A DNA stretch of 55,168 bases, from positions 1 through 55,168 of IMG/VR virus record IMGVR_UViG_3300031673_000058, one strand, 5' to 3'. Position numbers and translations under genes: made by a program. Source of the DNA: a virus. The notes under the pieces were generated by a model. It worked only from the letters and a program-made list of their open reading frames with translations. It did not search any database and was not told the origin of the DNA. Below are positions 7,426-14,788 of the stretch, one piece after another. Each line of letters begins with the position of its first letter. Position 1 is the stretch's first letter.

Positions 7426-8809
7426 TTTCACGCGCTGGACGTATCCGCAATACGTGGCGGATCCGGCGCACTGGCTGATTGCCAGGCACCTTGAAAAGGT
7501 TATAAGCGGCGAGATCACGCGGTTGATGATCTTTGCTCCACCCCAGCACGGGAAGAGTGAGTTGGTGAGTGTGCGCCTTCCGGCCTTCTGGTTGGGGAAG
7601 CGTCCTGACGATCCGGTGATCCTTAGCTCATACGGGGCAAGCCTGGCCGAGCGACACAGCGCCGAGGCCCGGTCCTGTGTGGAGAGCGAGGCTTACGCGG
7701 AGATTTTCCGCAATGTGAAGACGCGGCAGGACAGCCGGGCCAAACAGCTCTGGCGCATCGCCGGGAAACGCGGGGGGATGTTGGCGGTAGGCGTCGGGGG
7801 GCCGGTGACCGGGCACGGGGCGAGTTTGGGGATCATCGACGACCCGTTCGAGAATTGGAAGCAAGCGCAGAGTCTCACGGTACGCAATCAGGTATGGGAT
7901 TGGTGGCGGGGGACATTCCGCACCCGTATCTGGGAGAACGGCGCGATCATCCTGGTGATGACCCGCTGGCACGAGGACGATCTCGCGGGGCGGCTGCTCT
8001 CCGAGCAGGGAGAACGCTGGACGATCCTGCGGCTTCCGGCAGTGGCGGAGAGTCAACCGGAGCGCGATGAGAGCCACGCGCTGGTGGGACTGCCGCCAGG
8101 GTTGCCCGATCCGTTGGGACGCCAGGCCGGTGAAGCATTGTGCCCGCAGCGATTCAGCGCGGAAGCGCTAGGCGAGATTCGGCGCGATGTGGGCGGGGTG
8201 GTATGGTATGCGGAGTACGAGGCCACGCCCAGGCAGCCGGAGGGCAACAAGTTCAAGCGGCAATGGTTCCAGATCGTCAACGAAATCCCTTCTGGCGCGC
8301 GCAGAATCAGATATTGGGACAAAGCGGGCACAGAAGGCGCGGGAAATTTCACTACAGGGCTTTTGATGGCCGAATATCAGAGCCGATATTATGTCGAGGA
8401 TGTGGTGTGCGGGCAATGGTCGGATTTAGCACGCGACCAGACAATGCGACTGACAGCGGAATTGGATGGCATCAATGTGGAAATCTGGGCAGAGCAGGAG
8501 CCAGGCAGCGGGGGCAAAGATAGCGCCAATGCGACGCTGCGCAATCTCGCGGGATTCACGGTGCATGTCGAAGTTGCCAGCGGTAGCAAGGAAGTTCGCG
8601 CCGGGCCGTTTGCAGCGCAGTGTGAGGCGCTGAATATGTTCCTGAAGCGGGCATCCTGGAACGCGGCGTACATCAACGAGTTGTGCGCGTTCCCGAATGG
8701 GACGAATGACGACCAGGTAGACGCCAGTTCGGGAGCATTCAGTAAGCTGGCATTTGGTGGGGGACGCGCGGCAAGTGCGCCGGGACGGGTAGTGCAGAGC
8801 GTGGTGTGA
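7313..8809 (+). CDS. terL: Terminase large subunit
   Basis: 498 aa. ATPase: Walker A-like FAPPQHGKSE (residues 74-83), Walker B GIIDDPF at ~175-182, and a coupling region. RNase H-like nuclease: YWDKAG and YVEDVV in the second half, with NDDQVDASSGAF at the end supplying late acidic residues. It packages DNA into the prohead and cuts concatemers. The TTG start lies inside the small terminase gene; a later start is possible because residues before LRRDARRAL are poorly constrained. Confidence 0.93.
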   Translation: MTLADSLLNSCGLSPTKAQIAQLRRDARRALAKQSLIDFTRWTYPQYVADPAHWLIARHLEKVISGEITRLMIFAPPQHGKSELVSVRLPAFWLGKRPDDPVILSSYGASLAERHSAEARSCVESEAYAEIFRNVKTRQDSRAKQLWRIAGKRGGMLAVGVGGPVTGHGASLGIIDDPFENWKQAQSLTVRNQVWDWWRGTFRTRIWENGAIILVMTRWHEDDLAGRLLSEQGERWTILRLPAVAESQPERDESHALVGLPPGLPDPLGRQAGEALCPQRFSAEALGEIRRDVGGVVWYAEYEATPRQPEGNKFKRQWFQIVNEIPSGARRIRYWDKAGTEGAGNFTTGLLMAEYQSRYYVEDVVCGQWSDLARDQTMRLTAELDGINVEIWAEQEPGSGGKDSANATLRNLAGFTVHVEVASGSKEVRAGPFAAQCEALNMFLKRASWNAAYINELCAFPNGTNDDQVDASSGAFSKLAFGGGRAASAPGRVVQSVV

Positions 8810-8833
8810 GTGCTGGATTTGGCAATCCAGCAC
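8810..8833 (+). repeat. GTGCTGGAT hairpin after the terminase stop
   Basis: GTGCTGGATT-TGGC-AATCCAGCAC begins immediately after the terminase stop codon. A near copy (21249-21270) begins immediately after the tail chaperone stop. Both are followed by CACAAGCG-GAGA. There is no T tract, so a transcript-stabilising or mRNA-processing hairpin is more likely than a terminator. Confidence 0.7.
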
Positions 8834-8847
8834 AAGCGAGAGAAGGG

Positions 8848-8945
8848 CCGTTAAACGGCTTTAATGGACGTTTTGACGGTAGACAGTAGGCCGTAGACGG
8901 TAGATAGGTGGGAGTTAGGGCGTTGAAAAATGCCTGTTAATGCAG
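8848..8945 (+). repeat. Intergenic composite: TTAA boxes plus GTAGACG heptamers
   Basis: Starts with a TTAA-N6-TTAA pair (8851, 8861) followed by GGACGTTTT, continues with GTAGACG-type heptamers, and ends with GCCTGTTAATGC just before the capsid gene ribosome site. The two ends are inverted relatives of each other. The same build is seen at 32632-32820 and, more weakly, at 20430-20530. Confidence 0.65.
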
Positions 8946-8954
8946 GAGGTGGGT

Positions 8955-11651
8955 ATGAAGAAGAAAAAAGTGGAGCGGGGGCAACCTCTGGATGAGGTGA
9001 AGGGCAGCATCGACTATATGTTGATGCAAATCCGGCGCGATTTCCGGGCGCAGTTTGTCACGACAGACGAGTGGTGGCCGTGGATTCGGGAAATCTTCGC
9101 CGCGCACGTCATCGTCGAAAGCGAGGAGCTGCAACCAGAAGAATTCTACTTTGTCACGTATCAACGCGAGGGGGAGCGTTACGTGTTCGCGCCGCGTGAG
9201 CAGTGGGAGGTGGTGGAGCTGGCATACGTGCCGCAGACTACCGACCGCCCGATGCAGGAGAGCACGCAACGACAAAAATGGGTGGAAACGATCCCCACGG
9301 CGGTGCGGCTGTTGACCGAAGGGCAGCAACCTAATCCGAATGGACCATGGTTGATCGCGGGAATGGGAGTGACTGCCGACGTGGTGAACGCCAACGGGCG
9401 GCGATATCCGGGGCCGGTGCTGGAAGCAGCGCTGCGACGATTACGCAGTCATCTGAATGAAAGCGCCGGGCAAGGACGTCTCAAGGTTGAGGCGTCTTCA
9501 GTGGTGACGGGGGAAGCGGATCATCCGAACTCGAAGGGAAATCGGCATCCACTGTTGTTGGAGACCGTGGTCAATTGGACCGGGGTCGGGTTCGACGGCA
9601 AGCACGCGACGGTATCGGGCAAACTGTTGGGCACCAGCAACGGGCGGGATGTGCGCGCCATGATGGAGGGCGGCGTTATTCCGGGTATCAGTCAACGCGC
9701 TTACGGAGAATCTAAAATAGTGGAAGAGGATAGTCAGCAGATCGAGGAGGTGACGTGGTTGGAGATCACCGGTTACGATCTGACGGCTCCATACCAGCAG
9801 AGCGATCCGGAAGCGGGTGTGACGCTGTTTGAAAGTCAAAAGTCGAAAGTTGAAAGTCAAAAGTCAGGAGATGAGACTATGTTACTTGATTTGGAAAAGC
9901 TACGAAAAGAGTATCCCGACCTCGTGCGGGCAATCATCGAGGAACACGATGCGCAGAAGCGCGTCGAATTGGAGGAAGCCCTCCGCGCGAAGGCGGAGGA
10001 TGATGAGCACAAGCGCAAGTTGTTGGTCGAGCACGATCAAGAGCTGCGCAAGTTGCTTGGTTTGAACGAGACCGCCGACATCACCGAGGCGATGCGGATG
10101 CAGGCCGAGGAGCTGCTGAAGTTGCGCGAGGAGAAGCGCGCGCGGGAAGTGAGCGAGTACATCGAGTCGCAGACCAAAGACCTGCCCTACAACGAGGTGA
10201 TGAAGCGGGCGTTCGTCGAGGCGGTCAAGGCTGCCGCACCGAAAAGTGTGGATGAGGCGAAAGTTTTCATCGTTGCCAAGCGCAAGGAGTACGACGCGAT
10301 TCAGGCGCAATTGGTGTTGGAAAGCCGGGGCTACCACGGCGGGATACGAGTAATGGGGCCGGTCATCGAGAGCGAGTTGGGGATTCCGGCGTTTGCGCGC
10401 GCGGGGTGGGCGCTGCAAGAGAGCATGATGAACTCTGGCCTGCGCCGGTGGGATCACCGCAAGCCACTCACGGCGGCGGAGATTTTCGCGGCGAAGTATC
10501 TGGCGCGCTTCGATGAGGCCCACAAGGGGCATCTGTTGCGTGAGGCCAGACTTTTCGAGGAAGCGGAAATCGCTAACGATCTGAATCTGCCCTATAGCGT
10601 GAGCCGGGCTATCGTAGCCGAGGCCATTCCGATGTTGATCGCGGCAGATGTGTTTGCATTCGGGACAACCGACGTCAGCCCCTTCCGCCTCTACTACGAA
10701 GTCTTCTCCGGCGACACCGGTTACACGGGTACATCGACCAGCGAGACGGTGGTGGCAGATCTGGATACGTGGGTGGTGATGACCTATAAGCGACTCACCC
10801 CGGGCGCGGTGGTCGTGACCAACTCCGGCGTGACCGTGACTTACACCGAAGGCAGCGACTACGTCGTCGACTATGCCGGTGGGCGGTTGAAGGCGTTGAC
10901 CGGTGGGCTTATCGCCGACAGCCAATCCCTGCGGGCCACTTATAACTACACCGCCATCCGCAAGGGCGAGATGTCGCCCATCGAGCACGGCGAACTGAAC
11001 CTGACCTACAAGACGATGGACGCCGCTGCCGACCGGCTCGCGCAACAAATCAGCAACGAGGCGGTGGTCTTCAGCCGCTCGCAGCTTGGATGGGACGCCA
11101 CCCAGCGCACGCTGTCTACGCTTGTCTCGCAGATCCGGCGCAAGATCGACCAGGGCGCGCTGTATATGGGGCTGAGCGCCGCGTTGAGCGTCGCCAGCAA
11201 CATTTCCGGGACGTGGACCAGCGCGACCGACACGCTGGATGCCCTGGTCAAGCTGATCGGGCAGGCCAGCGTCAAGGTTTACAACCGCTTCTACACGCCG
11301 ACCGGCATCATCGCCAGCAGGACCAACGCCGATCTGATCAGCAACTGGAGCGGGTTCAAGCGTGACGGGTTCCCGGACGCGGTACTCAACGCCAATGGCT
11401 TCGTGGGGCGGATCAAGGGGTTGCCGTTGTTCGCCAGCACCGAGTTCAGCGATGGGTATCTGCTGGTCGCCAACCGGGAGTTGGTGATGCACTGGGTTTA
11501 CAGCCCGATGACGATCAAAGGGCCGTACCCGACCTACGATGTGAGCGGCGCTACGAGCAAGCTCCTGGCGGCAGATCAGTATTATGCCGAGGAGTACAAC
11601 GTGACCGATTCGCCGGTGGCGGAGAAGGGGGCGTTAGTGAAGATTGCTTAA
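8955..11651 (+). CDS. Prohead protease - scaffold - major capsid fusion
   Basis: 898 aa; ATG with AGGAGG five bases upstream. Residues ~125-260 are a prohead protease with GEADHP (His190) and GISQRA (Ser246). Residues ~310-440 are a charged coiled-coil scaffold. From ~465 to the end is an HK97-like major capsid protein with an inserted beta domain around residues 600-670. The protease and scaffold parts are joined by translated heptamer repeats (9831-9865), and an internal ribosome site precedes Met309 (9879). So either one polyprotein is made and cleaved, or a second, shorter 590-aa product is also initiated. Phages usually encode these as separate genes. Confidence 0.85.
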   Translation: MKKKKVERGQPLDEVKGSIDYMLMQIRRDFRAQFVTTDEWWPWIREIFAAHVIVESEELQPEEFYFVTYQREGERYVFAPREQWEVVELAYVPQTTDRPMQESTQRQKWVETIPTAVRLLTEGQQPNPNGPWLIAGMGVTADVVNANGRRYPGPVLEAALRRLRSHLNESAGQGRLKVEASSVVTGEADHPNSKGNRHPLLLETVVNWTGVGFDGKHATVSGKLLGTSNGRDVRAMMEGGVIPGISQRAYGESKIVEEDSQQIEEVTWLEITGYDLTAPYQQSDPEAGVTLFESQKSKVESQKSGDETMLLDLEKLRKEYPDLVRAIIEEHDAQKRVELEEALRAKAEDDEHKRKLLVEHDQELRKLLGLNETADITEAMRMQAEELLKLREEKRAREVSEYIESQTKDLPYNEVMKRAFVEAVKAAAPKSVDEAKVFIVAKRKEYDAIQAQLVLESRGYHGGIRVMGPVIESELGIPAFARAGWALQESMMNSGLRRWDHRKPLTAAEIFAAKYLARFDEAHKGHLLREARLFEEAEIANDLNLPYSVSRAIVAEAIPMLIAADVFAFGTTDVSPFRLYYEVFSGDTGYTGTSTSETVVADLDTWVVMTYKRLTPGAVVVTNSGVTVTYTEGSDYVVDYAGGRLKALTGGLIADSQSLRATYNYTAIRKGEMSPIEHGELNLTYKTMDAAADRLAQQISNEAVVFSRSQLGWDATQRTLSTLVSQIRRKIDQGALYMGLSAALSVASNISGTWTSATDTLDALVKLIGQASVKVYNRFYTPTGIIASRTNADLISNWSGFKRDGFPDAVLNANGFVGRIKGLPLFASTEFSDGYLLVANRELVMHWVYSPMTIKGPYPTYDVSGATSKLLAADQYYAEEYNVTDSPVAEKGALVKIA
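9831..9865 (+). repeat. In-frame GAAAGTC heptamer repeat at protease/scaffold junction
   Basis: Five tandem heptamers (GAAAGTC, AAAAGTC, GAAAGTT, GAAAGTC, AAAAGTC), a class normally intergenic in Chloroflexota and cyanobacteria. Because 35 bases are not a multiple of three and no stop occurs in frame, the array is translated as FESQKSKVESQKSG and fuses two domains. Confidence 0.9.
9866..9881 (+). promoter_or_regulatory. Internal ribosome-binding site for scaffold-capsid product
   Basis: AGGAG at 9866-9870 lies eight bases before an in-frame ATG (9879-9881) that begins MLLDLEKL, the natural N-terminus of a scaffold domain. It supports internal initiation of a 590-aa scaffold-capsid protein. 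Confidence 0.65.
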
Positions 11652-11657
11652 CCTCAC

Positions 11658-11726
11658 CCCCTGACCCCCTCTCCACACGTGGAGAGGGGGTCAGGGGATC
11701 AGATCAGAAATCAAAAATCAGAAATT
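11658..11726 (+). repeat. 19-bp hairpin plus AGAAATC heptamers
   Basis: CCCCTGACCCCCTCTCCAC pairs perfectly with 11679-11697 around a two-base centre. Heptamers AGAAATC, AAAAATC, AGAAATT follow (11706-11726). Both are common intergenic repeats of Chloroflexota-like genomes. The hairpin follows the capsid gene stop and could cap the capsid mRNA; there is no T tract. Confidence 0.7.
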
Positions 11727-11742
11727 AGAGAGGAGACGAACG

Positions 11743-12315
11743 ATGAAACTGAAGCAAAGTTTAACCTGGGTTGGATTGATTGCGCTGGCATTGGTGGTGC
11801 TGCTGGCGGGGAGTGTGGCGGCCAGCCAGCCGGGTGAGCCGCTGCCGGGGACGGTGCAGGGGATTCGGGGGCCGAACATGTTCTGGAATGGTGCGGTGGT
11901 TGCGGGATCGACCGTGACCTACACCGATGCGCCGAAGACGGTTTTCGGCAGCGATATCAGCCTGATCTGGATGTATCACAGCGCGGACATCTTTGTGACC
12001 GCCGACATTTCGCCTTCTTCGTACATCACGATTACGCCACAATTCAGCGTAGATCAGAGCAACTGGGCGGATGCCACTTATACCTACGTAGCCAACACGC
12101 TGGCCCAGACTACGACCGTTGTGACCAGCACCGGCACGGCAACCTCGACGACATCCATGAGTTCGGCGGTGACCGAAGCGACGTATCAAATCACTATGAG
12201 CGCGGACGGCACGGATTATCTGCGAATTCCGTTGACCGGGAAGTATGTACGGTTCAAGATCGAGCACAGCAGCACAGTGACGCCAACGATCAGCGTGATG
12301 TTGCGGAACGACTAA
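11743..12315 (+). CDS. Beta-rich protein with signal peptide, possible head decoration
   Basis: 190 aa; GAGAGGAGA ribosome site. Residues 1-27 are a typical Sec signal (LIALALVVLLAGSVAASQ). The rest is Thr/Ser-rich beta sequence (ADISPSSYITITPQFSVDQSNWADATYTY... SVMLRND) resembling phage head-fibre or decoration proteins. A signal peptide in the head module is odd: the protein may be exported by lysogens or the hydrophobic end may be a membrane or virion anchor. It stands directly after the major capsid gene. Function inferred from position only. Confidence 0.6.
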   Translation: MKLKQSLTWVGLIALALVVLLAGSVAASQPGEPLPGTVQGIRGPNMFWNGAVVAGSTVTYTDAPKTVFGSDISLIWMYHSADIFVTADISPSSYITITPQFSVDQSNWADATYTYVANTLAQTTTVVTSTGTATSTTSMSSAVTEATYQITMSADGTDYLRIPLTGKYVRFKIEHSSTVTPTISVMLRND

Positions 12316-12387
12316 CACGGTAGACGGTAGATGGTAAACGGAAGACAGGGGCGGGGTCACCTGCCCCTGTTTATGCAGGAGGGCAAT

Positions 12388-12642
12388 ATGGCAAAAGTGA
12401 AGGTGTTGCAGCGACGGGTGGTGGCACATCGATGGCGCGATGTGGACGACGTGGTAGAGGTGGACGAGTACACGGCGCGACAGATGGTCGACGATGACCC
12501 GGAGGCGTTTGTGTGGCTGGATCGCCCGGTGCAGCAGTTCGTGGACGTGGTGGAACCTGCGCCGGTGGACGACAATCCGGCGGCGCTTCCAGCACGCCGG
12601 CGCAGCAGGAAGGCGGAGGCAAATGATAAACGCGCAGGGTAA
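12388..12642 (+). CDS. Small hypothetical head-module protein
   Basis: 84 aa; AGGAGG upstream. Acidic in the middle (DDVVEVDEYTARQMVDDDPEAFVWLD) with a basic tail (ARRRSRKAEANDKRAG). The VDEYTARQMV..DP-type segment resembles short phage proteins located between capsid and connector genes. Its stop overlaps the next gene's start region by 20 bases. GTAGACG-type heptamers precede it (12314-12345). Confidence 0.6.
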   Translation: MAKVKVLQRRVVAHRWRDVDDVVEVDEYTARQMVDDDPEAFVWLDRPVQQFVDVVEPAPVDDNPAALPARRRSRKAEANDKRAG

Positions 12643-12931
12643 GATGCAGGTTTATGAAGCACCTTTTGTGGCGGTGGGAGCACACACGAAAAATGCTGCT
12701 CTCAGCAGCACGGTGACGCTGACTGCGCCGGCGGGGGTCAATGCGCTCAAGATCCAGGTGGAGACGAAAGCCGTGAGATACCGATTGGATGGGACTGCGC
12801 CGGATGCGACGACCGGTTTTTCGATCTCCGCCGGTACATCGATCATTATTCCGATCAGCCCGGGCGGGGTGATCAAGATCATCGAAGAGGACGTCTCGGC
12901 AACTGTGCAATACCAGTGGGGGACGGTGTGA
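12623..12931 (+). CDS. Small beta-rich head/decoration protein
   Basis: 102 aa; ATG with GGAGG four bases upstream, inside the end of the previous gene. Short beta segments dominate (VTLTAPAGVNALKIQVETKAVRYRLDG..., ISAGTSIIIPISPGG). Size and place fit a minor head or decoration protein. No certain family. Its stop overlaps the GTG start of the adaptor gene. Confidence 0.6.
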   Translation: MINAQGKMQVYEAPFVAVGAHTKNAALSSTVTLTAPAGVNALKIQVETKAVRYRLDGTAPDATTGFSISAGTSIIIPISPGGVIKIIEEDVSATVQYQWGTV

Positions 12932-13593
12932 GCATCGCACTCGATGACCTGGTGACGCGGTTGCAGGCCGACGTACTGGCGCGTGGCGGTGTGCCTTCCT
13001 CGGCGCAGTACGAGTACGCGGTCAAGGACGCGGTGGCGGATTATGCGCGGCGGCGTCCGATGACGCTGATTGCGATGCTGGCAGTGGTCAGCGGGACGGC
13101 GACCTACGCGCTCCCCGATGATTTCCAGTTTCTCATCAAGTTGGATGATTTTACCGCGCGGGATGGCATCATCCACACGGCGGCGGGGATCGTGCCGCTG
13201 TCGAGCAACTGGAACGAGCGATATACGGTGAACGGGTTGACGATCACGTTCACACCGACGCCGAATTACACGCTGAGCCGCACGCTGCGCTACGTGGCGG
13301 GGCACGTGTTGAACTCCAGCGAGGTATATCCCTATCTCACGGATGAGGATGCGGGAGTAGTGCTACTGAAGGCGCAGGCTATCGCGCTGCGCAAGCAAGC
13401 GCTGGCAGCGGTGACGGCCTCCACCGGCGAGATCGTGGAATACGCGATTGGCGACGAACGGGTGAAGAAGGCGACTTCCTCTGATAGTTTGAAGGCAATG
13501 GCGGTGGCATTGGAATCCGAGTATCTGGAAACCGTCGCCGGTGGGTCTACGGGCAGCCGGGCGCGCTACGATAGTCTGGGGCTGCTGATATGA
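12928..13593 (+). CDS. Head-tail adaptor protein
   Basis: 221 aa from a GTG overlapping the previous stop, with GGGGGA five bases upstream; an upstream GTG at 12916 is an alternative. The predicted pattern is helix (residues 4-30, YEYAVKDAVADYARRRP), a YALPDDFQFLIKLDDF strand region, then a helix-rich C-terminal half. This resembles phage adaptor/connector proteins that bind the portal. Originally it probably ran straight into the gene at 14005 with an ATGA overlap, now interrupted by the acetyltransferase. Confidence 0.65.
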   Translation: MSIALDDLVTRLQADVLARGGVPSSAQYEYAVKDAVADYARRRPMTLIAMLAVVSGTATYALPDDFQFLIKLDDFTARDGIIHTAAGIVPLSSNWNERYTVNGLTITFTPTPNYTLSRTLRYVAGHVLNSSEVYPYLTDEDAGVVLLKAQAIALRKQALAAVTASTGEIVEYAIGDERVKKATSSDSLKAMAVALESEYLETVAGGSTGSRARYDSLGLLI

Positions 13594-13988
13594 TGGATTG
13601 TACAATTTACGATTTGCCGGTCAGTATGGATGATTTCACTACCAGAGTTCTTACAGCAAATTCATCCGATGGGGGAATCGTTGGATTTGCAGAGTTATCA
13701 CAGCTAGACTCTGAGTTTGTATGGATTGATCGACTATTTGTAGATCCAAAACATCGTCGTGTTGGTGTTGGATCTAGCTTGATAGCGACAATTAAAAGAT
13801 TTGCCAGCGTACTCGGTAAAGGTGTTTGCCTCGGCGTTAAATGTACAAATGAAGTTGCTATCAAATTTTATGAAAAAGTCGGTTTCCGGCGCGTGTATCA
13901 GTATGCTGATAGAGGTACATATATGTATGGCTGGTCTGGCGATACACGTGTAGATGGAACCGACGGAGTTGCTGATAGGGCTAAATGA
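13590..13988 (+). CDS. GNAT-family N-acetyltransferase, inserted moron
   Basis: 132 aa. It shows the GNAT core: VWIDRLFVDPKHRRVGVGSSLI (residues ~47-68, acetyl-CoA loop R-x-x-G-x-G) and AIKFYEKVGFRRV (~90-102). The base composition is visibly AT-richer than the flanking connector genes, and the gene plus spacer is bounded by an 11-bp direct repeat, ATGATGGATTG (13590 and 14005). This points to a recent insertion between two connector genes. The substrate is unknown: host protein, antibiotic or small molecule. Translation is coupled to the upstream stop (ATGA). Confidence 0.85.
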   Translation: MMDCTIYDLPVSMDDFTTRVLTANSSDGGIVGFAELSQLDSEFVWIDRLFVDPKHRRVGVGSSLIATIKRFASVLGKGVCLGVKCTNEVAIKFYEKVGFRRVYQYADRGTYMYGWSGDTRVDGTDGVADRAK

Positions 13989-14004
13989 CCAGGAGTGGTA
14001 ACAG

Positions 14005-14319
14005 ATGATGGATTGGATGCAGGCGGCGACAGACCTGGCGGCGGTGCGCGGCGACAACGCGCAAAGCATCACGATCCGGCGCGGGGGAACGACGCTGGCG
14101 GCGCAGAGCGCGCGTATCGCACGGATGGGCGGCGGCAGCGTGCAGCAGGACGGTCAGGCCCGGGCCAGCCGAGGGCGCATCGTCGTATTATTTGGAATGA
14201 CCGGCAATGTGCAACCAGGGGATCGCTTCAACGATAGCACGGGGCTGTTGTATGAGGTGGTCATTGTCAGGCCGAATCAACGCGCGGCGGTGGTGGCCGA
14301 GGCCGAGGTGGTGCAATAG
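14005..14319 (+). CDS. Head closure / neck protein
   Basis: 104 aa; AGGAG at 13991-13995. Residues 20-60 contain a basic QSITIRRGG...RASRGRIVVLFG and a C-terminal GDRFNDSTGLLYEVVIVRPNQRAAVVAEAEVVQ of beta character, the layout of phage head closure proteins. It is the second connector after the adaptor and is followed by a tail-completion-like gene. The first bases duplicate those of the acetyltransferase gene. Confidence 0.55.
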   Translation: MMDWMQAATDLAAVRGDNAQSITIRRGGTTLAAQSARIARMGGGSVQQDGQARASRGRIVVLFGMTGNVQPGDRFNDSTGLLYEVVIVRPNQRAAVVAEAEVVQ

Positions 14320-14347
14320 AGCAGGATGGGGAGGATGGTAGGATAGG

Positions 14348-14788
14348 ATGGGGAGTGCTCTCAAGTTTCGGTGGGTGAAACGGCCTAAGAAGATTCAGGA
14401 GCGCATTGAGCAGGAGTTCGGCGACGGCGGGCGGCTGTTCGTGGCGCTGCACGCGGTCGCGGCGCACTGGGGCTTGTCGGTGCAGAACGCGGCGCGCAGC
14501 GGGGCGAAGTGGGAAGACCGCACGGGTAACGCGCGCAGTGGTTTGTTCTTCGCGGTTGATGGTTTTGGGATGCCGGCGATCACCGGCATAGTCAAAGTCG
14601 ATCCCTCGCTGAAGACGGACACGGCGACGATTAGCGGAACTAAGCAGCGGTTGGTCGTCACGTTGGGTCACACGGTCTTTTACGGGAAGTTCCTGGAACT
14701 CAATGCACGCTATGGTATTGTGATGAGCACGCTGGAGAGCAATTTATCACGCCTGGAAGCGATGATGCGGGGGTTATTAAAAACATGA
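14348..14788 (+). CDS. HK97 gp10-like tail completion protein
   Basis: 146 aa. The C-terminal third (HTVFYGKFLELNARYGIVMSTLESNLSRLEAMMRGLLKT) carries the 'Y.kf.E' and late helix seen in HK97-gp10/tail-completion proteins; the N-terminal half is a charged helix. In related phages this protein sits at the head-tail junction. The four-base overlap with the portal gene (ATGA) indicates coupled translation. Upstream there are GGATGGGGAGGATGG-type short repeats. Confidence 0.6.
   Translation: MGSALKFRWVKRPKKIQERIEQEFGDGGRLFVALHAVAAHWGLSVQNAARSGAKWEDRTGNARSGLFFAVDGFGMPAITGIVKVDPSLKTDTATISGTKQRLVVTLGHTVFYGKFLELNARYGIVMSTLESNLSRLEAMMRGLLKT

Noticed and set aside
9900-11492. 530-residue frame on the reverse strand of the capsid gene
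   Set aside because: Shadow of the strongly supported capsid frame; composition is Arg/His-rich with no motifs.
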